From: Tillus elongatus
Taxonomy: Eukaryota > Arthropoda > Insecta > Coleoptera > Cleridae
DNA length: 64,000 bases
NCBI GenBank assembly: GCA_964006375.1
Contig: OZ023263.1
Location: 130,175,454-130,239,453 of the forward strand
Reading direction: 5' to 3'
Positions 1 through 11,477 of this stretch are shown here, one piece after another. Position numbers and translations under genes: made by a program. Position 1 is the first letter of the stretch, and every line of letters starts with the position of its first letter. The notes below the pieces were generated by a model. That model was given only the letters and a program-made list of their open reading frames with translations, was not told where the DNA came from and did not search any database.

Positions 1-115
1 GGTGCATAGGATCGACGGCTCTACGTCCCTTCGGAAGGGAGAAATGTGCAGGCATCAAATTTCAAACACAATGCCACAACCTCGGTTAATGTTCATTTAC
101 AGTATGTACGGAGAA
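1..115 (-). repeat. Truncated SINE-like repeat at the window edge
   Basis: Matches the body of the tRNA-headed SINE-like repeat seen at 8257-8545 and 13388-13738, including the block around 'CACAACCTCGGTT' and the 'cggctctacgtccc' stretch. It is cut by the window start, and no tRNA-like head is visible. Orientation is given relative to the tRNA-like head of complete copies. Confidence 0.65.
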
Positions 116-669
<554 letters not shown>

Positions 670-899
670 TATATAGAGTAGAATCACTTGTTACTTGTTA
701 GTGTTTAAAGTTTACGCTAGTAAATCAGCTAAACGTACAGGGAATAAATTGCTCGAGTTCACTAGGTGCCAACAGTTGAATAGGTGTGTAAACGTATGCG
801 TTCACCAGCCCCGCTGAGCTTTTGTTGGAACTTAACTGTTGTGAATTTGTCAAAACGGAATGACAGACAAAAGTTACACAATAGTAACATTGTATATGG

Positions 900-1280
900 C
901 TGGCTATGCCAAAAATTTGTGATTTTCGAAATATGGGCAATTTAACATTTTATTATGGTAAAAATGTTATACGGCTTGCAAGTTGTGTTGTTAGTTGGCC
1001 ATGACGGCTCAAAATTAAACTTTAGAGCACTACAGACACATCACTATTGGTTGTCATTTGACAAATACTTATTGCTAATAATCATGGCGGTGCGATTAAA
1101 TTATACGCACTAGGATTATTTTTAAGGTGTAAATATTTAGGCTGAATGCAACAAAGTTGTATCAAGAACAGAAACCGAATAGTGTTAAACGAATAATGGA
1201 AAATTACAAAACTTTTGACACCGCCAAGGCAAAAATCTATAGAAGAAAACCCATTTATCCTACTAAAAGAAAACAATACC
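900..1280 (+). pseudogene. Mariner-like transposase N-terminal fragment (inverted partner)
   Basis: This stretch is similar, in opposite orientation, to the N-terminal part of the transposase relic at 1300-2510. Shared blocks include 'ggcaatttaacattt' and a coding segment readable as RIMENYKTFDTAKAK, against RIIENYKTFGTVNAK in the partner. That segment resembles the DUF4817-type helix-turn-helix of arthropod mariner-like (IS630/Tc1/mariner superfamily) transposases. It has stops and frameshifts, so no protein is expected. The pair forms a diverged inverted repeat around the other relic, which could be chance insertion of a second copy or a rearrangement. Confidence 0.5.
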
Positions 1281-1299
1281 TACACAGGGTAACAACTTA

Positions 1300-2510
1300 T
1301 TTTAATAAATGTTCAAAATTTCCATTTTGAACTTCAAAACATTTTTTTCCTCTTCGAGTTAGTTCTTCATGGAAGGCCCCTCTAATTGAATTTGGAGATA
1401 AGCTTTCGAACACAGTCCCCCATCGCTTTCACTGGATTGAAAAAACGATGTTTATTATCGTTCCCCAGGTAAAGTAATCTAACATAGTCAAATCAGGAGA
1501 ACCAGAAGGCCAGAGAAAAGGCCAGTAGTTGGCAATATACTTGTCATCAAATGTTCTTAGTAAACGAAATGCTTCTGTGGGGTGGGGCGCCATCACGTTG
1601 TTAAAAATTTGCTTGTGTTCCGCCAGAGCTAAATTGCTTAAATATTGATGATTCATCTCTTCCAGAATATTTAAATATACATGTCTTACAAAAGTTAATA
1701 CATAAGTTAGAATGGGGAAATAATTTGCAATGTATGGTTAATGACTTACCATTCAAGTTTTCTTAATAAATTATATTACATTATATATCAGTTTTCACAG
1801 CACAAAATACGTTAAATTGCTAGCTATTGTGAAAATTCCGGGTTATTACTGCATGAAGATTTAAATTACTCCAAAAATAAGAAATTTATGTGTTTAAAAA
1901 GAACATTTTTTATTGATTTCGCTTCATCAGTCCTAATTATGCTGTCCAAAAAACCGAGAGTTGTCTTTATCATCGTTAAAATGAATTTACAAAACTCTTT
2001 TCTGTATATCCATTTCTTTCAGATGTTGAACCAAAGATATTGTATAAGGGTAGAAGTTGTGCTTTAACGGAATTCTATGTATCAAGATCTTCGAGAGTCC
2101 TGTCTGCAGGGCTACTTGTCTTAAGGATGTTATTTCTTTTATGCATTTTTGCGTTAACGGTGCCAAAAGTTTTGTAATTTTCTATTATTCGCCGAACACT
2201 CCTCCGCGACGGTTTTTGTTTAACTGGATATCAGCAAATATTTGGCACGTTCTTGATAAAACTTGGTTACATTCACCATAGATGATAAAGAAATTTTAAT
2301 AATCTTCGTGAGTATAATTCAGTCGCCCCGGCATAATTTTTATAAATAATTGTCAAATGGCAACAAATTCTGAGGTTTTTGTAGTTCTCGATAGTTTTTT
2401 TGACAGGCGTCGCCGTCATGATTATATAACAACAAAACTTGAAAGCCGTATAACATTTTTTCAATATAAAAATGTTAAATTGCCAATATTTTGAAAACTA
2501 CAAATTTTTG
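1300..2510 (-). pseudogene. Mariner-like transposase relic (IS630/Tc1/mariner superfamily)
   Basis: Read on the minus strand, parts of a cut-and-paste transposase appear in the right order. A helix-turn-helix region comes first (RIIENYKTFGTVNAK, then LRQVALQTGLSKILIHRI and KHNFYPYTISLVQHL, about 2215-1985). TDEAK, with the expected first catalytic Asp, follows near 1945. The C-terminal part (1656-1430) carries WPSGSPDLTMLDYFTWG, which holds the third acidic position and the family's SPDLTxLDYFxWG signature. The segment before it reads NNVMAPHPT where family members have a QQDGAPPH-like motif, so the second catalytic Asp seems lost. Frameshifts and stops lie between the blocks. No clear terminal inverted repeats or TA duplication could be fixed. 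Confidence 0.75.
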
Positions 2511-2925
2511 GCAGAGGCAACCTTACCTAAAGTAACCCTCTTTTCAATGTTAAATAAGATATGATTATAAAAATAAGGGGCTTCTATTTGAAAAACAGAC
2601 AACGATTTTTTTAACTCAATTTGCAATGAGAGTTTTTGATCACTCTGTAGTTATTATCAAAATAACATCACATCACGGTTGGACTTAGGTATGGAATATT
2701 ATACATAACACGTGCCTAAACTTTTGCGTTGAATATAAAAATGCAATAATATATATGGTGTGCTATCTGAAATAAGCAAGTTAATATCAACACCCTGTAT
2801 ATCCAGAAGTGACACTATCTGGAAAATACTTTAACCAAGGTGGATCCATAGATTTCAATAAGCTGCCAAATTAAAAAAAATCTACTTTCTGAGAAATCGA
2901 TTCCGGGCTTTCGTCGTGGGACAAC

Positions 2926-2928
<3 letters not shown>
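2511..2928. other. Unassigned AT-rich sequence
   Basis: No open frame with recognisable content and no repeat shared with the rest of the window was seen. Confidence 0.4.

Positions 2929-3003
<75 letters not shown>
2929..3003. repeat. (TA)n microsatellite, about 75 bp
   Basis: Pure TA array flanked by 'gacaactgca' and 'gatgtgtgtg'. It is outside recognisable family A sequence. Confidence 0.97.
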
Positions 3004-3005
<2 letters not shown>

Positions 3006-3820
3006 TGTGTGTGTTTTTTTAGATCTATTTAGACGTTACATATCACAGCCCCCGTACGTGCTAGAAGAAAAAGTTTTAGATCAAAATTTGGTGAGTAAAA
3101 GACTGCTTCAATAAGCTTTACTTGGACATACAGCGTGGATACAAAGTGTGCTTGTTGACATAAACTTCATTTTTTTCAATGGAACACTCTGTATTTTATT
3201 TAAGGTTGGATTTCTTATTTCTTTTCTAATCAATAATATGTCAAACATTTTTTTCATTTCAAAAGTTTTCGAGAAAACTCAACAAAAGACGGTTTTCATG
3301 TTCCTTTCAATAATGATTTTATTTGTCCGCAATCACAGCATCACAAGTATTATGTATTATGTCAGTATCATAACTGTTCATCCTAATATCTACGTCAAAT
3401 CTTTTAAACTATAAATTTTGAACAAGGCGGATAGGGAGCCGCCAGGTGACCCACGAGCTCGCCTGTCCTGACACCATTCGATTTTTTGTGGGGTTACGTA
3501 AAATATGTGGTCTATTTTGTTCAACCAAGAAATTTGAAGGATTTTATTATCAAAATTACTCGTGCCGACAGAGAAATTTTGCTTCAGGTTATTAGAAATC
3601 CTTGCGCTGTAGAGCCTATTAGAAGATAGTTTGCCAAACAGAAAATAGTCGCCAGTTTGAGCATCCTTTTTTTACTTTGTCATCGTTAGCAATGATAATT
3701 AGCTGTTAGTTATATTTTTGTAATTACCTTTGAAGAACTTAGTTGAGAGAATCACAAGCATTTGTAATTTTGTTGTTGCTGAAAAGCAGTTTTTGACAAA
3801 AAAAAGAATTAGGAAACCTT
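3004..3820. other. Unassigned AT-rich sequence
   Basis: An 88-codon open frame (3148-3414) is AT-biased and hydrophobic, and matches no family I know. I see no supported gene here. Confidence 0.4.
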
Positions 3821-3945
3821 TTAGTGAATTTTCTCAAAAAAAATTAACTAATGATTTCCCGACTTTTAGATTTAAAAAATTCTTCAAATGAGCGCTAATT
3901 AAACCCCCTAGCAGACATATCCGGGGTCAGTTTGAATTTTTATAT

Positions 3946-3948
<3 letters not shown>

Positions 3949-4037
<89 letters not shown>
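3949..4037. repeat. (TA)n array inside family A copy 1
   Basis: Pure TA array between the conserved 'tttttatatgttta' and 'tgtatcacaccgata' blocks. The position is the same as in the other family A copies. Confidence 0.97.
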
Positions 4038-4041
<4 letters not shown>

Positions 4042-4530
4042 CACACCGATAATTCAAAAAGTAATGGGCCGATTTTGAGCAAATTTGGTGAGTACCTTCC
4101 TTTTGCAAGTGGCTTGGATAAGTTCGTTTAAATTTTGTGTTTTCTTTCTAAAAAAATTAATATTTCCAGAAATAACAGAGTAAGGGTACTCGTGTTTGTA
4201 TTATAAAGAGTGAACCATGTACTATAATGTACATCTCTAAATTTAAAGAGAAAAAAGTTATGGGCAGTTAAAAAAAAAGGAGTTTTTCTCAAAACGTGTG
4301 TTCTGCAAACCCTAAGTCATTGCACTTCATTTTACTAAAATATTTACAGAAAATTCATTTCAAATAGACCCTTTCTCTGATGCTTTGGCCGTAGGTTTAG
4401 TTAAGTTGATGCTTTCGCTGTACGTTTAGTTAAGTTTATGGTTTAACGGTCTATAATTTTTGGCTGATTTTCGTACAACAAATTCGCTAATGCATTTTTG
4501 CATTTTTTTATCGAAATATGATACATAGAA

Positions 4531-6119
4531 CCGAAGTTGGAAGAGAGTGCAAGCATAGATGTCCTATGGGGAGAAATGGAGGAAGCCTTGATAAGGGTCG
4601 CAGAAGGTGAACTAGGTCATAAGCGGAAAACACAGAAACACAATTGGATGACAGCAGCAATTATGGCGCTTTTCGAAGAAAGGAGAAGGTGTAAAAGTCA
4701 AGGAAATCCAGAAAGCTATAAACACATCCAAAGAATTATTAGGGGGAAAATAAGAGCGGCAAAGAATGACTGCTTAAAGAAACAATGCGAGGAGATAGAA
4801 CAACTACAAGAGCTGCACGATGAATTTAACATAGACAGAAAAATAAAAGAGGCGTCCGGAGTTTACCGGAAGAGACACTTTTCTAATGTAGAAAACGAAC
4901 ATGGGGAAATCGCACAAGTTAATCGGCAGCGAAGAGTTATTTGGGAGGAATATATTAACAACCTTTTCGACGATTAAACCTGATATAGAGGTTGCGGAGG
5001 ACGTAGACCTGTCTGGACCCCCTATCACCAAAGAAGAAATTGTAGGAGCAATAAATACGTCAAAAACAGAAAGGCAGTTATCCCGAACTGCATACCTGTA
5101 GAACTACTAAAAATATTAGACGACAGGGGCATTTCTGTACTGCACAGAATATTTAACAAGATATATAACATGGGGGAGTTCCCTGCCAAGTGGATTACAT
5201 CTTATCACCCTGCCAAAAAAGAGTAACGCAACGAAATGCGAGGACCATAGGCTGATCAGTCTAATAAGCCACACGTTAAAGATATTCCTCAAGATTATTC
5301 ACTACAGTATTTCCATAAAATGCGAAAGAGGGGTAGGGTCCACACAGTTTGGATTTAGAAGGGGACTAGGTACGAGAGAGGCTATAGCTGTAACTGAAGT
5401 ATTGATCCAGAACAGCAACGACCAAAGGAAGGATGTGATGCTATGCTTCATCGACTACGAGAAACAGTTGACAGGATCCAACACCACAAACTCATTCAAA
5501 TTTTGAAGAGGATGGATATAGACCAGAAGGATATCCGCAGCATATAAAGCCTTTATTGGAACCAAACAGGCGTAGTCAAGGTTGGCAATGAACACACATA
5601 ACCGACAAAGATCCTTAGAGGGGTCAGACAGGGATGCGTTCTCTCTCCACTCCTCTGCAACCTATATTCTGAAAGCATCTTTCAGGAAGAAGAACGCGAC
5701 CTAGGTATTAAGGTGAATGAGGTGTGGATCAACAACATACGGTACGCAGACGACACAGTCCTAATTGCAGACAACATGAAAGACTTGCAGGATCTTCTTA
5801 ATGCTATAGGCGACAGTAGCTTGGGCCTTAATATCAACACCAAGAAGACAAAATTCATGATAATTTCTCGCAAGCCGAAAAAACATCAAAATGCAAGCCT
5901 AACACACAACAGATTCCCAGTAGAACGGGTATATAAATTTAAATAATTAGGCACGTGGCTGTGTGAAAACTGGACGTCTGAAACGGAGATCAGATGCCGA
6001 ATCGAAATGGCTCGAAACACATTTATGAAATTCAAGAGCAGCGCCATCAGAAATGGGGAAGAATGGGCACATGTGATCGCGAATATCCATTAATGGATAA
6101 GCAATATAAGAAGAAGAAG
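4531..6119 (+). pseudogene. Non-LTR retrotransposon reverse-transcriptase relic inserted in family A
   Basis: A 5'-truncated endonuclease/reverse-transcriptase-type polyprotein that can be followed through several frames. A linker region comes first (4537-4974, 146 codons, ending WEEYINNLFDD). Then come PVELLKI (about 5090), GVRQGCVLSPLLCNLYSE (about 5620) and the RT catalytic box YADDTVLIAD (about 5743), followed by KTKFMIIS. At least three frameshifts and several stops are visible, and the C-terminal part is shortened: the frame runs from about 6040 almost straight into EEWAHVIAN and the 3' end. It ends in an AAG-repeat tail (6109-6119). The style matches the widespread insect endonuclease-RT elements, but I cannot assign the clade safely (RTE/L1/CR1-like). 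It is non-functional. Confidence 0.85.
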
Positions 6120-6141
6120 ATGCGTGTTTGTAAGAAAAAAA

Positions 6142-6428
6142 TCTGGACTCAGTAAGTGCGTTTTGGTAGCTAACTTTAATTAAATCCTTCAAATTTCAAT
6201 AACTAAATTTGCTATTAACCTAAGGTTTGTTGGCTAGGAAACCAACTTTAAGTTAATTTTCGGAAAATTTTTGAACATTTTCAAACAATAAGTAGTTTTG
6301 ATAAAATATGGTACATTGTTTCTACTGCATAGGCTATACCAGTAATCAGATTGATGCCTGCTCGCATTTGCTATTAAAAACATTTTCATGAAAATTCACT
6401 TCCATAACGCACTTGCTGCGTTTAGACT
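6142..6428. repeat. Terminal inverted-repeat (MITE-like) module, copy 1
   Basis: Starts with TCTGGACTCAGTAAGTGCG and ends with ACTTGCTGCGTTTAGA, i.e. diverged inverted ends. The interior carries the shared 'tttgctattaaccta' and 'ttgttggctaggaaacc'-type blocks. It sits at the right end of family A copy 1. Confidence 0.75.
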
Positions 6429-7350
6429 TTTTTTAAAATATAAAGTATAGCACTATTCTAAGAATAATTTTTGCTTGTGAAAAAAGCAGCAGTGTATTGT
6501 ATTTTCATTTCAAATAGTACGCCAAGCTCATATTTATGGGGGTGCGGCTGGTTAAATGTAAAGATGTTTTTTCCTCCTCGAATATGTGTATCTAGCCCTA
6601 ATTTAGACCAGCCAAATTTCATAAAAATAGATAATCTACTTTACAGTTTTGGTACCTATCAAAACAAACAAATATTTAACACTCTGTATTTCAAAAATTA
6701 GGCAAAAATAGACACATGTTTATAGATATTTTTCTTCTCTAAATTATAGACAGATTAACTCCTTTAATTACTGACATCACGCTGAATATTAGACATGTAT
6801 GAATTAGTAAAAGGTAAGTTTGGAGATTCGGGTTTAAAGGATTTAAGAAAGGTACAACATATACGTTACGCATACGCTATATTTATGTATTAGCATATGC
6901 AGTGTTTGTAAAAAGTATGGAAAGGCACTCACATTTCCTAAAATATTCGTTTTCAAACAAAATGTTTAAGCAAAACCTTTTCGTCATATTTTTTTTGCTA
7001 CAAACTGGCGAGATTCAAGTTTTCTGGGATAACTAGATATTTTTTTAAATACCAATATATGATTTTTTTTGCACTCACGGAAAGAACATCTCCTTCTTAG
7101 CAACGACACTATGAAAATGTAATCGGGATTAATTTAAAAAAAATTGCAAAAAAATAAGTTTCTTAAAAATTACCTTCGGTTGGATTTCATTAATCAATTT
7201 CTTATCAAGTTACCAATTGAAAAAATGTGATAGTATTTGCAGCTTCCAATTTTAAGCAGTGTTTTCTGTCAGTTATCTGTCGTTTGTAATACTTTAGAGA
7301 GCTTCATATTGGAAAATAGAGAACTTATAGAAATGAATAATATTTATTAT
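6429..7350. other. Unassigned AT-rich sequence
   Basis: A 76-codon frame (6471-6701) has no recognisable domain. I see no other repeat or gene signal. Confidence 0.4.
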
Positions 7351-7351
7351 T

Positions 7352-7730
7352 ATGGCAGAATTGAGCGTAAAGCTAAGAATTGAAATATTAGTGATGTTGG
7401 GTTACGGGGACAGGAAGCCTTGTAAAGAAATTTGCATGTTTTTTCATGAGTCTGGCCACAAATTAATGAAGTGTATGTTTCCACAACATTGAAAAAAATT
7501 TACGAAACTGGTAGTGTCAATGATAAGCAAAGAATAGGAAGACCAAAACGGCTGTAGCTGGTAATAACGCATTAGATATATTGTTGTCTTTTTATTAAAC
7601 CCCTCATCTGTCTACAAATTAAGTTTCTACATTACACAGTCTTTCAGAAAAATATGTGGTAACGTTGCTAAAAAGAAAAAGAAAAAATTTCAATCGTACA
7701 AAGTACAGCTAGTACAAGAACTTGTATTCT
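7352..7730 (+). pseudogene. DUF4817-type helix-turn-helix fragment of a mariner-like transposase
   Basis: Opens with an ATG and reads MAELSVKLRIEILVMLGYGD, typical of the N-terminus of DUF4817-containing arthropod transposase proteins. A shifted frame follows with a 'tetgsvNDKqR.GRPK'-like segment. Further on come VYKLSFY and KSYKVQLVQEL-type motifs (about 7610-7725) that match the second helix-turn-helix. Stops and frameshifts break it up. The catalytic domain is absent; the fragment runs straight into the GAATTC minisatellite. It is a different lineage from the relic at 1300-2510, as judged by the residues shared. Confidence 0.7.
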
Positions 7731-7890
7731 GAGATAAAAAAGTCTGAATTCTGACATAAAAACTGAGAATTCTGAGATAAAAAGTCAGAATTCTGAGATA
7801 AAAAAGTCAGAATTCTGACATAAAAACTTAGAATTCTGAGATAAAAAGTCGGAATTCTGACTTTTTTAACTTAGAATTCTGAAATAAAAA
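7728..7890. repeat. GAATTC-containing 21-22 bp minisatellite, array 1
   Basis: About seven head-to-tail units of the type GAATTCTGAGATAAAAAGTC, alternating 'gagat' and 'gacat'. The same satellite recurs at 12909-13020 and, inverted, at 14921-15090, each time next to a family B body. Confidence 0.95.
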
Positions 7891-8256
7891 GTTCCAGAGC
7901 TATACGACAGCATCCAGGTGGTGCCACTTGCAAAACGTTTACCTATTGACTATTGATGTGTATGTAGGTAGGTAGCTCTGCCTGTGCCGGTTTTATAGTT
8001 AGTTGATGGTGTTAAAAACGAAAAGGAAACAAAATTGGTTCATTGACTATTATTCTCGCTGCGTTAATAGAATAATGCATAGTGCATAGGTGCATATATT
8101 CTGATTTTACTAATTATGTACGTAAATAAGTCGTCATATAAATATAGAAGTATATTATTGTTTTAATCGACATTATACCTCGGAAACTCTAGCTGAATTA
8201 AAGTCAAGCCTTAGAAGCATATAAATAAATGTGTTTGTGTTATTTCATCTGTAACG
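7891..8256 (-). repeat. Family B repeat body, copy 1
   Basis: About 365 bp shared with 13021-13387 (same orientation) and 14561-14920 (inverted). Common blocks include 'gagctatacgacagc', 'ttcattgactattattctcg' and 'ataatgcatagtgcata'. It joins the minisatellite on one side and the SINE-like part on the other. Noncoding. The strand follows the tRNA-like head of the attached SINE. Confidence 0.85.
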
Positions 8257-8545
8257 TCGGTCTATTTCCGCGACTATGGCCAATCACCGACAGGGAGCAG
8301 TTTCACCTCGCTATCCTAGAAATTTTGCCGAACCCTGCCGTTCTGCAAGGATAGTAAAAATATTTAACGTGCCCAACATCGCATGGACACGGGACCGATG
8401 GACACGGGACCGACGGCTTTCCGCCCCCTCCGAAGGGCGGAACGTGCAGACATTCAACTTGCTCAAATACAATGGCACAACCTCGGTTGATGTTAATGTT
8501 ACAGTGTGTACTGAAAAAAGTTAAAGGAGAACCCTGCGATCCAAA
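8257..8545 (-). mobile_element. SINE-like repeat attached to family B, copy 1
   Basis: The body runs from 'cgtcggtctatttccgcgac' through 'ggagcagtttcacctcgc' and 'cctcggttgatgttaatg' to 'gagaaccctgcgatcc', where the tRNA-like head of the full copy (13664-13736) would continue. The head is missing here. A local 'gatggacacgggacc' doubling is present at about 8388-8412. Open frames over it are not conserved as protein. Confidence 0.75.
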
Positions 8546-8969
8546 AACAACAATAATTTTACATTATATGATCCTAATAGTTTGATTGTCTTTTAAGCAG
8601 TCTACACATATATTTAAAACTTTCTGCTTAGGTGAACTCTAAATAAATGTTTTGATAATTGTTTGTTAGTCATAGGTATGTGTTTAGTTAGAGGTTAAGT
8701 TTAAGTGGGTACCTACATTCTTGCGTGGTAAATGCATAGATCGTACATTGAGTGGAAAAAATAAGTTCATTGTAAGTTGTAGACAGCAGAATACGCACTT
8801 ATTTTTTACTTTTAGTGCATTTTTTGTTTTAGATTATTTTTTTGTGAAGTCGGTTTTCCATTTTGTTAAAATTTTTGTTTATTTCTTTATTTTTAGTGAA
8901 TCTGAAGCTTTATATCGGTTTTAATTAGTCCGAATATGGGTAGACCTACTAAACGCGCTGCTCATATGA
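8546..8969. other. Unassigned T-rich sequence
   Basis: A 67-codon frame (8721-8924) is a low-complexity Phe-rich translation of T-rich DNA. It ends just before a frame starting MGRPTKRAAHMRAP (8935) that may be the upstream part of the Helitron-like relic. Confidence 0.4.
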
Positions 8970-9323
8970 GAGCGCCGTTTAAATGAGACCAACGGAGAAA
9001 GGGAGAAACGCCTATCTCAAAATAGGAAATCCACCTCCAGGGCCATTTCAAAAGAGACTTGTGAAGAGCGGAAAAATAGACTTTCGAAAATCCAGGCTTA
9101 CATGAAAAAAGTTTTGAACAAGGAAAATTTCCAAAAACGCACTCACCGTCTCGGCTTGACCCACGACCGTCAAGCCAATGAGACGGAAGCGCAACGTGCC
9201 CACCGCCTCGGCGTGATCCACAATCGTCTATTCAATGAGACGGAAGCTCAACGTGCCCATCGCCTCAGTGTGATCAACAATCATCATCAATGTAGTCGAA
9301 GACAATTAAATACGCATTATTAA
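8970..9323 (+). pseudogene. Helitron-type N-terminal repeat protein fragment
   Basis: An open frame from 8970 encodes charged repeats with the pattern ETxxxRxxRL: NETNGEREKRLS, KETCEERKNRLSK, NETEAQRAHRLGV and NETEAQRAHRLSV. Such 'ETEEQRxxRL' repeats are common in the N-terminal part of arthropod Helitron Rep/helicase proteins, upstream of the Helitron-like N domain. Neither that domain nor Rep or PIF1 helicase motifs follow. After the last repeat the frame runs into sequence shared with 12673-12908 and stops at 9323. An upstream frame (from 8935, MGRPTKRAAHMRAP) probably belongs with it, across a stop. Function is inferred from the repeat pattern only. Confidence 0.55.
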
Positions 9324-9400
9324 GGATAACTCAACACTACTGGTCAGATCTTGATAACATTTATATGAGACACACAAGAAGCATCAGCTTTCAAATAAAA
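9276..9400 (+). mobile_element. Helitron-like 3' region fragment
   Basis: The blocks 'catcatcaatgtagtcgaag', 'acgcattattaaggataact' and 'agcatcagctttcaaataaa' recur at 12673-12810 and follow the Helitron-type coding repeats. The rest of the 3' part present in the other copy (12800-12908) is replaced here by the family A module at 9409. Confidence 0.5.
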
Positions 9401-9408
9401 TAAAAACT

Positions 9409-9759
9409 CTGGACGCAGCAAGTGCGTTATGGTAATGAATTTTCATAAAAATGTTTTAATAGGATATTTTTTTTAAGAAAGCTTGCATGAAATTTCGTTA
9501 CCAGTATAGCCTATAAGTCGGAACAATGTACCATATTTTATAAAAATAATTATTTGAAAATGTACAAACATTTTCCGAAAATAAACTTTAAACGTTTCCG
9601 AAAAAACTGGTCTCCTAGCCAATGTCCCTTAGGTTAATAGCCAATTGAGTTATTGAAATTTGAAACATTTAATGAAAATTCGCAAACAAAACGCCCTTGC
9701 TGCGTTCATACAAAAATTGTCCGAAAATTTGCTACCAAAACGCACTTACTGCGTCCAGA
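9409..9759. repeat. Terminal inverted-repeat (MITE-like) module, copy 2
   Basis: Left end TCTGGACGCAGCAAGTGCG, right end CGCACTTACTGCGTCCAGA. It is longer than the usual 315 bp because a second degenerate right terminus ('cgcccttgctgcgttcat') lies inside. Confidence 0.8.
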
Positions 9760-10413
9760 TTTTTTTCTTACAAACATGCATAATACTTCGATAAAAAATG
9801 CTAAAATGCAATAACGAATTTTTTCTACGAAAATTAGCTAAAAATTATAGACCGTTAAACCATAAACTTCACTAAACCTACAGCGAAAGCATCAACTTAA
9901 CTAAACCGACAGCCAAAGAATCGGAGAAAGGGTCTACTTGAAATGAATTTTCTGTAAATATTTTAGTAAAATGAAGGGCCATGACGGTTGAATCTGAAAC
10001 TTAAGGGTTCGCAGAACACTCTTCTTGCATCATTTTCTTTTCACAATCCATATTTGTTTCACGTTCTTTGCGTAAACATTGCCAATTTTGACGTTTTAAA
10101 TTGCGAGTTTGACGTTTTGAGGAAAACTCCAAAATTTGTTTCTTCAGCTGCCCGTAACTTTTTTGTCCTTAAACTTAGAGACCTAAATGTTTGTACATGG
10201 TTCACTCTTTATAATACAAATACGCGTACCAAATTTGGTTGCCCTCACTTAGTTATTTCCGGAGATATGAATTTTTTTAGAAAGAAAACACAAAATTTTC
10301 CGGGAAACCCTGTTCGATTTTCCTGGCTAAAAAACATATCCAACCCACTTGCAAAAGGAAGGTACTCACCAAATTTGATCAAAATCGGTCTATTATTTTT
10401 TGAGTTATCGGTA

Positions 10414-10415
<2 letters not shown>

Positions 10416-10482
<67 letters not shown>
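10416..10482. repeat. (TA)n array inside family A copy 2
   Basis: Pure TA array between 'gagttatcggtacga' and 'cggatctcccc'. Confidence 0.97.
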
Positions 10483-10483
<1 letters not shown>

Positions 10484-10531
10484 GGATCTCCCCATTAGTG
10501 ATTTTTTTAAAGAAAATTCCATAAAAAAGAA

Positions 10532-11252
10532 AATTTGAATCACCAACGAGTTATGGGCAACCCTGTAATTGTAGAAATATTTTTTAAGATGTAGCTGAAG
10601 ACACCCTATAATGAATGTATACAATTTTTTCCGTATCTTGCATAATAACGGATATATTGGTCTTTGATTTTTTACGAAAATTTGACAAAAATGATATACC
10701 ATTAACCGATAAACTCTATAGCCAACACTACTGCCAAAGTATCAGAGAAAGGGTCTATTTGAAATGAATTTTCTGGGCATATTTTAGTAAAATGAAGGAC
10801 AATGACGATTGAAACTAAGACTTCAGGCTTTGTAAAACATTGTTCTTGAGACATTTTCCTTTTATAGCTCATATTATTTTCAGGTTCATTGCCTAAATAT
10901 TACCAATTTTGACGTTTAAAATAGCGACTTTGACGTTTTGAGGAAAATCCAAATTTATTTTTCTTTAAATGCCTGTAACTTTTTTGTCCTTTAACTTACA
11001 GAGCTAAATTTTAGTAGGTAACTTACATATAATTATGTAAACGCGCGTATGGAATTTGGTTGCCCTTAATTTGTTAATTTCGGAGATATCAATTTTTTTC
11101 GAAAGAAAACACAAAATTTTCCGGGAAAACTTCGGCGGATTTTCCTGACTACCGAACTTATCTAAGCCACTCGCAAAAGGAAGGTACTCACCTAATTTTA
11201 TCAAAATCGGTCCATTATTTTTTTACTTATAGGTGTGACACATAAATATATA

Positions 11253-11325
<73 letters not shown>

Positions 11326-11475
11326 TATATATATATATACATATAAAGTCTGGAACCGACCTCGGATTTGGGTTCCAGGGGTCCTAAATAGCGCTCGTTT
11401 GAAGAAATTTTTTCAAAATTCAAAAGTCGAGATCTCCTCATTAGTGATTTTTTTTAAGAAATTTTACTAAAAGAA
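10532..11475 (-). mobile_element. Family A composite repeat, copy 3 (reverse, lacks the module)
   Basis: Directly abuts copy 2. It starts inside family A at 'aatcaccaacgagttatggg' and runs through 'gatgtagctgaagacaccc', 'ttttccgggaaaactt', the (TA)n array and 'gacctcggatttgggttcc'. It finishes at the left palindromic block 'ctcattagtgatttttttt'. The inverted-repeat module is absent, so this copy is truncated at the junction with copy 2. Confidence 0.8.
11256..11345. repeat. (TA)n array inside family A copy 3
   Basis: TA array with one 'tacat' interruption near 11321-11326. Confidence 0.97.
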
Positions 11476-11477
11476 TC

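Larger units (their letters stand above)
3821..6428 (+). mobile_element. Family A composite repeat, copy 1, interrupted by an RT element
   Basis: The left end is the small palindromic block TTAGTGAATTTT...AATTAACTAATGA, followed by the conserved 'gagcgctaattaa' and 'ccggggtcag' blocks, then the (TA)n array, then 'gtatcacaccgataa' and 'aatgggccgatttt'. The right half continues to 'gcatttttgcatttt' at about 4500. There it breaks into a reverse-transcriptase element and resumes at 6121 with 'tgtttgtaagaaaa' and the terminal inverted-repeat module (6142-6428). In the uninterrupted copies at 18983-20336 and 34143-35503 these two flanks are contiguous. No coding capacity is visible, so it is a non-autonomous repeat of unknown superfamily. 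Confidence 0.8.
9409..10531 (-). mobile_element. Family A composite repeat, copy 2 (reverse)
   Basis: Reads as family A on the minus strand. The terminal inverted-repeat module lies at 9409-9759. Then come the 'catgcataatacttcgat' and 'aagggtctacttgaaatgaa' blocks, 'aaattttccgggaaa', 'gaaggtactcaccaaattt', the (TA)n array, and the palindromic end 'cattagtgatttttttaaag'. The module has its right terminal repeat doubled (about 9685-9759). A 178-codon frame across it is an artefact of the TA array and low complexity. Confidence 0.8.
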
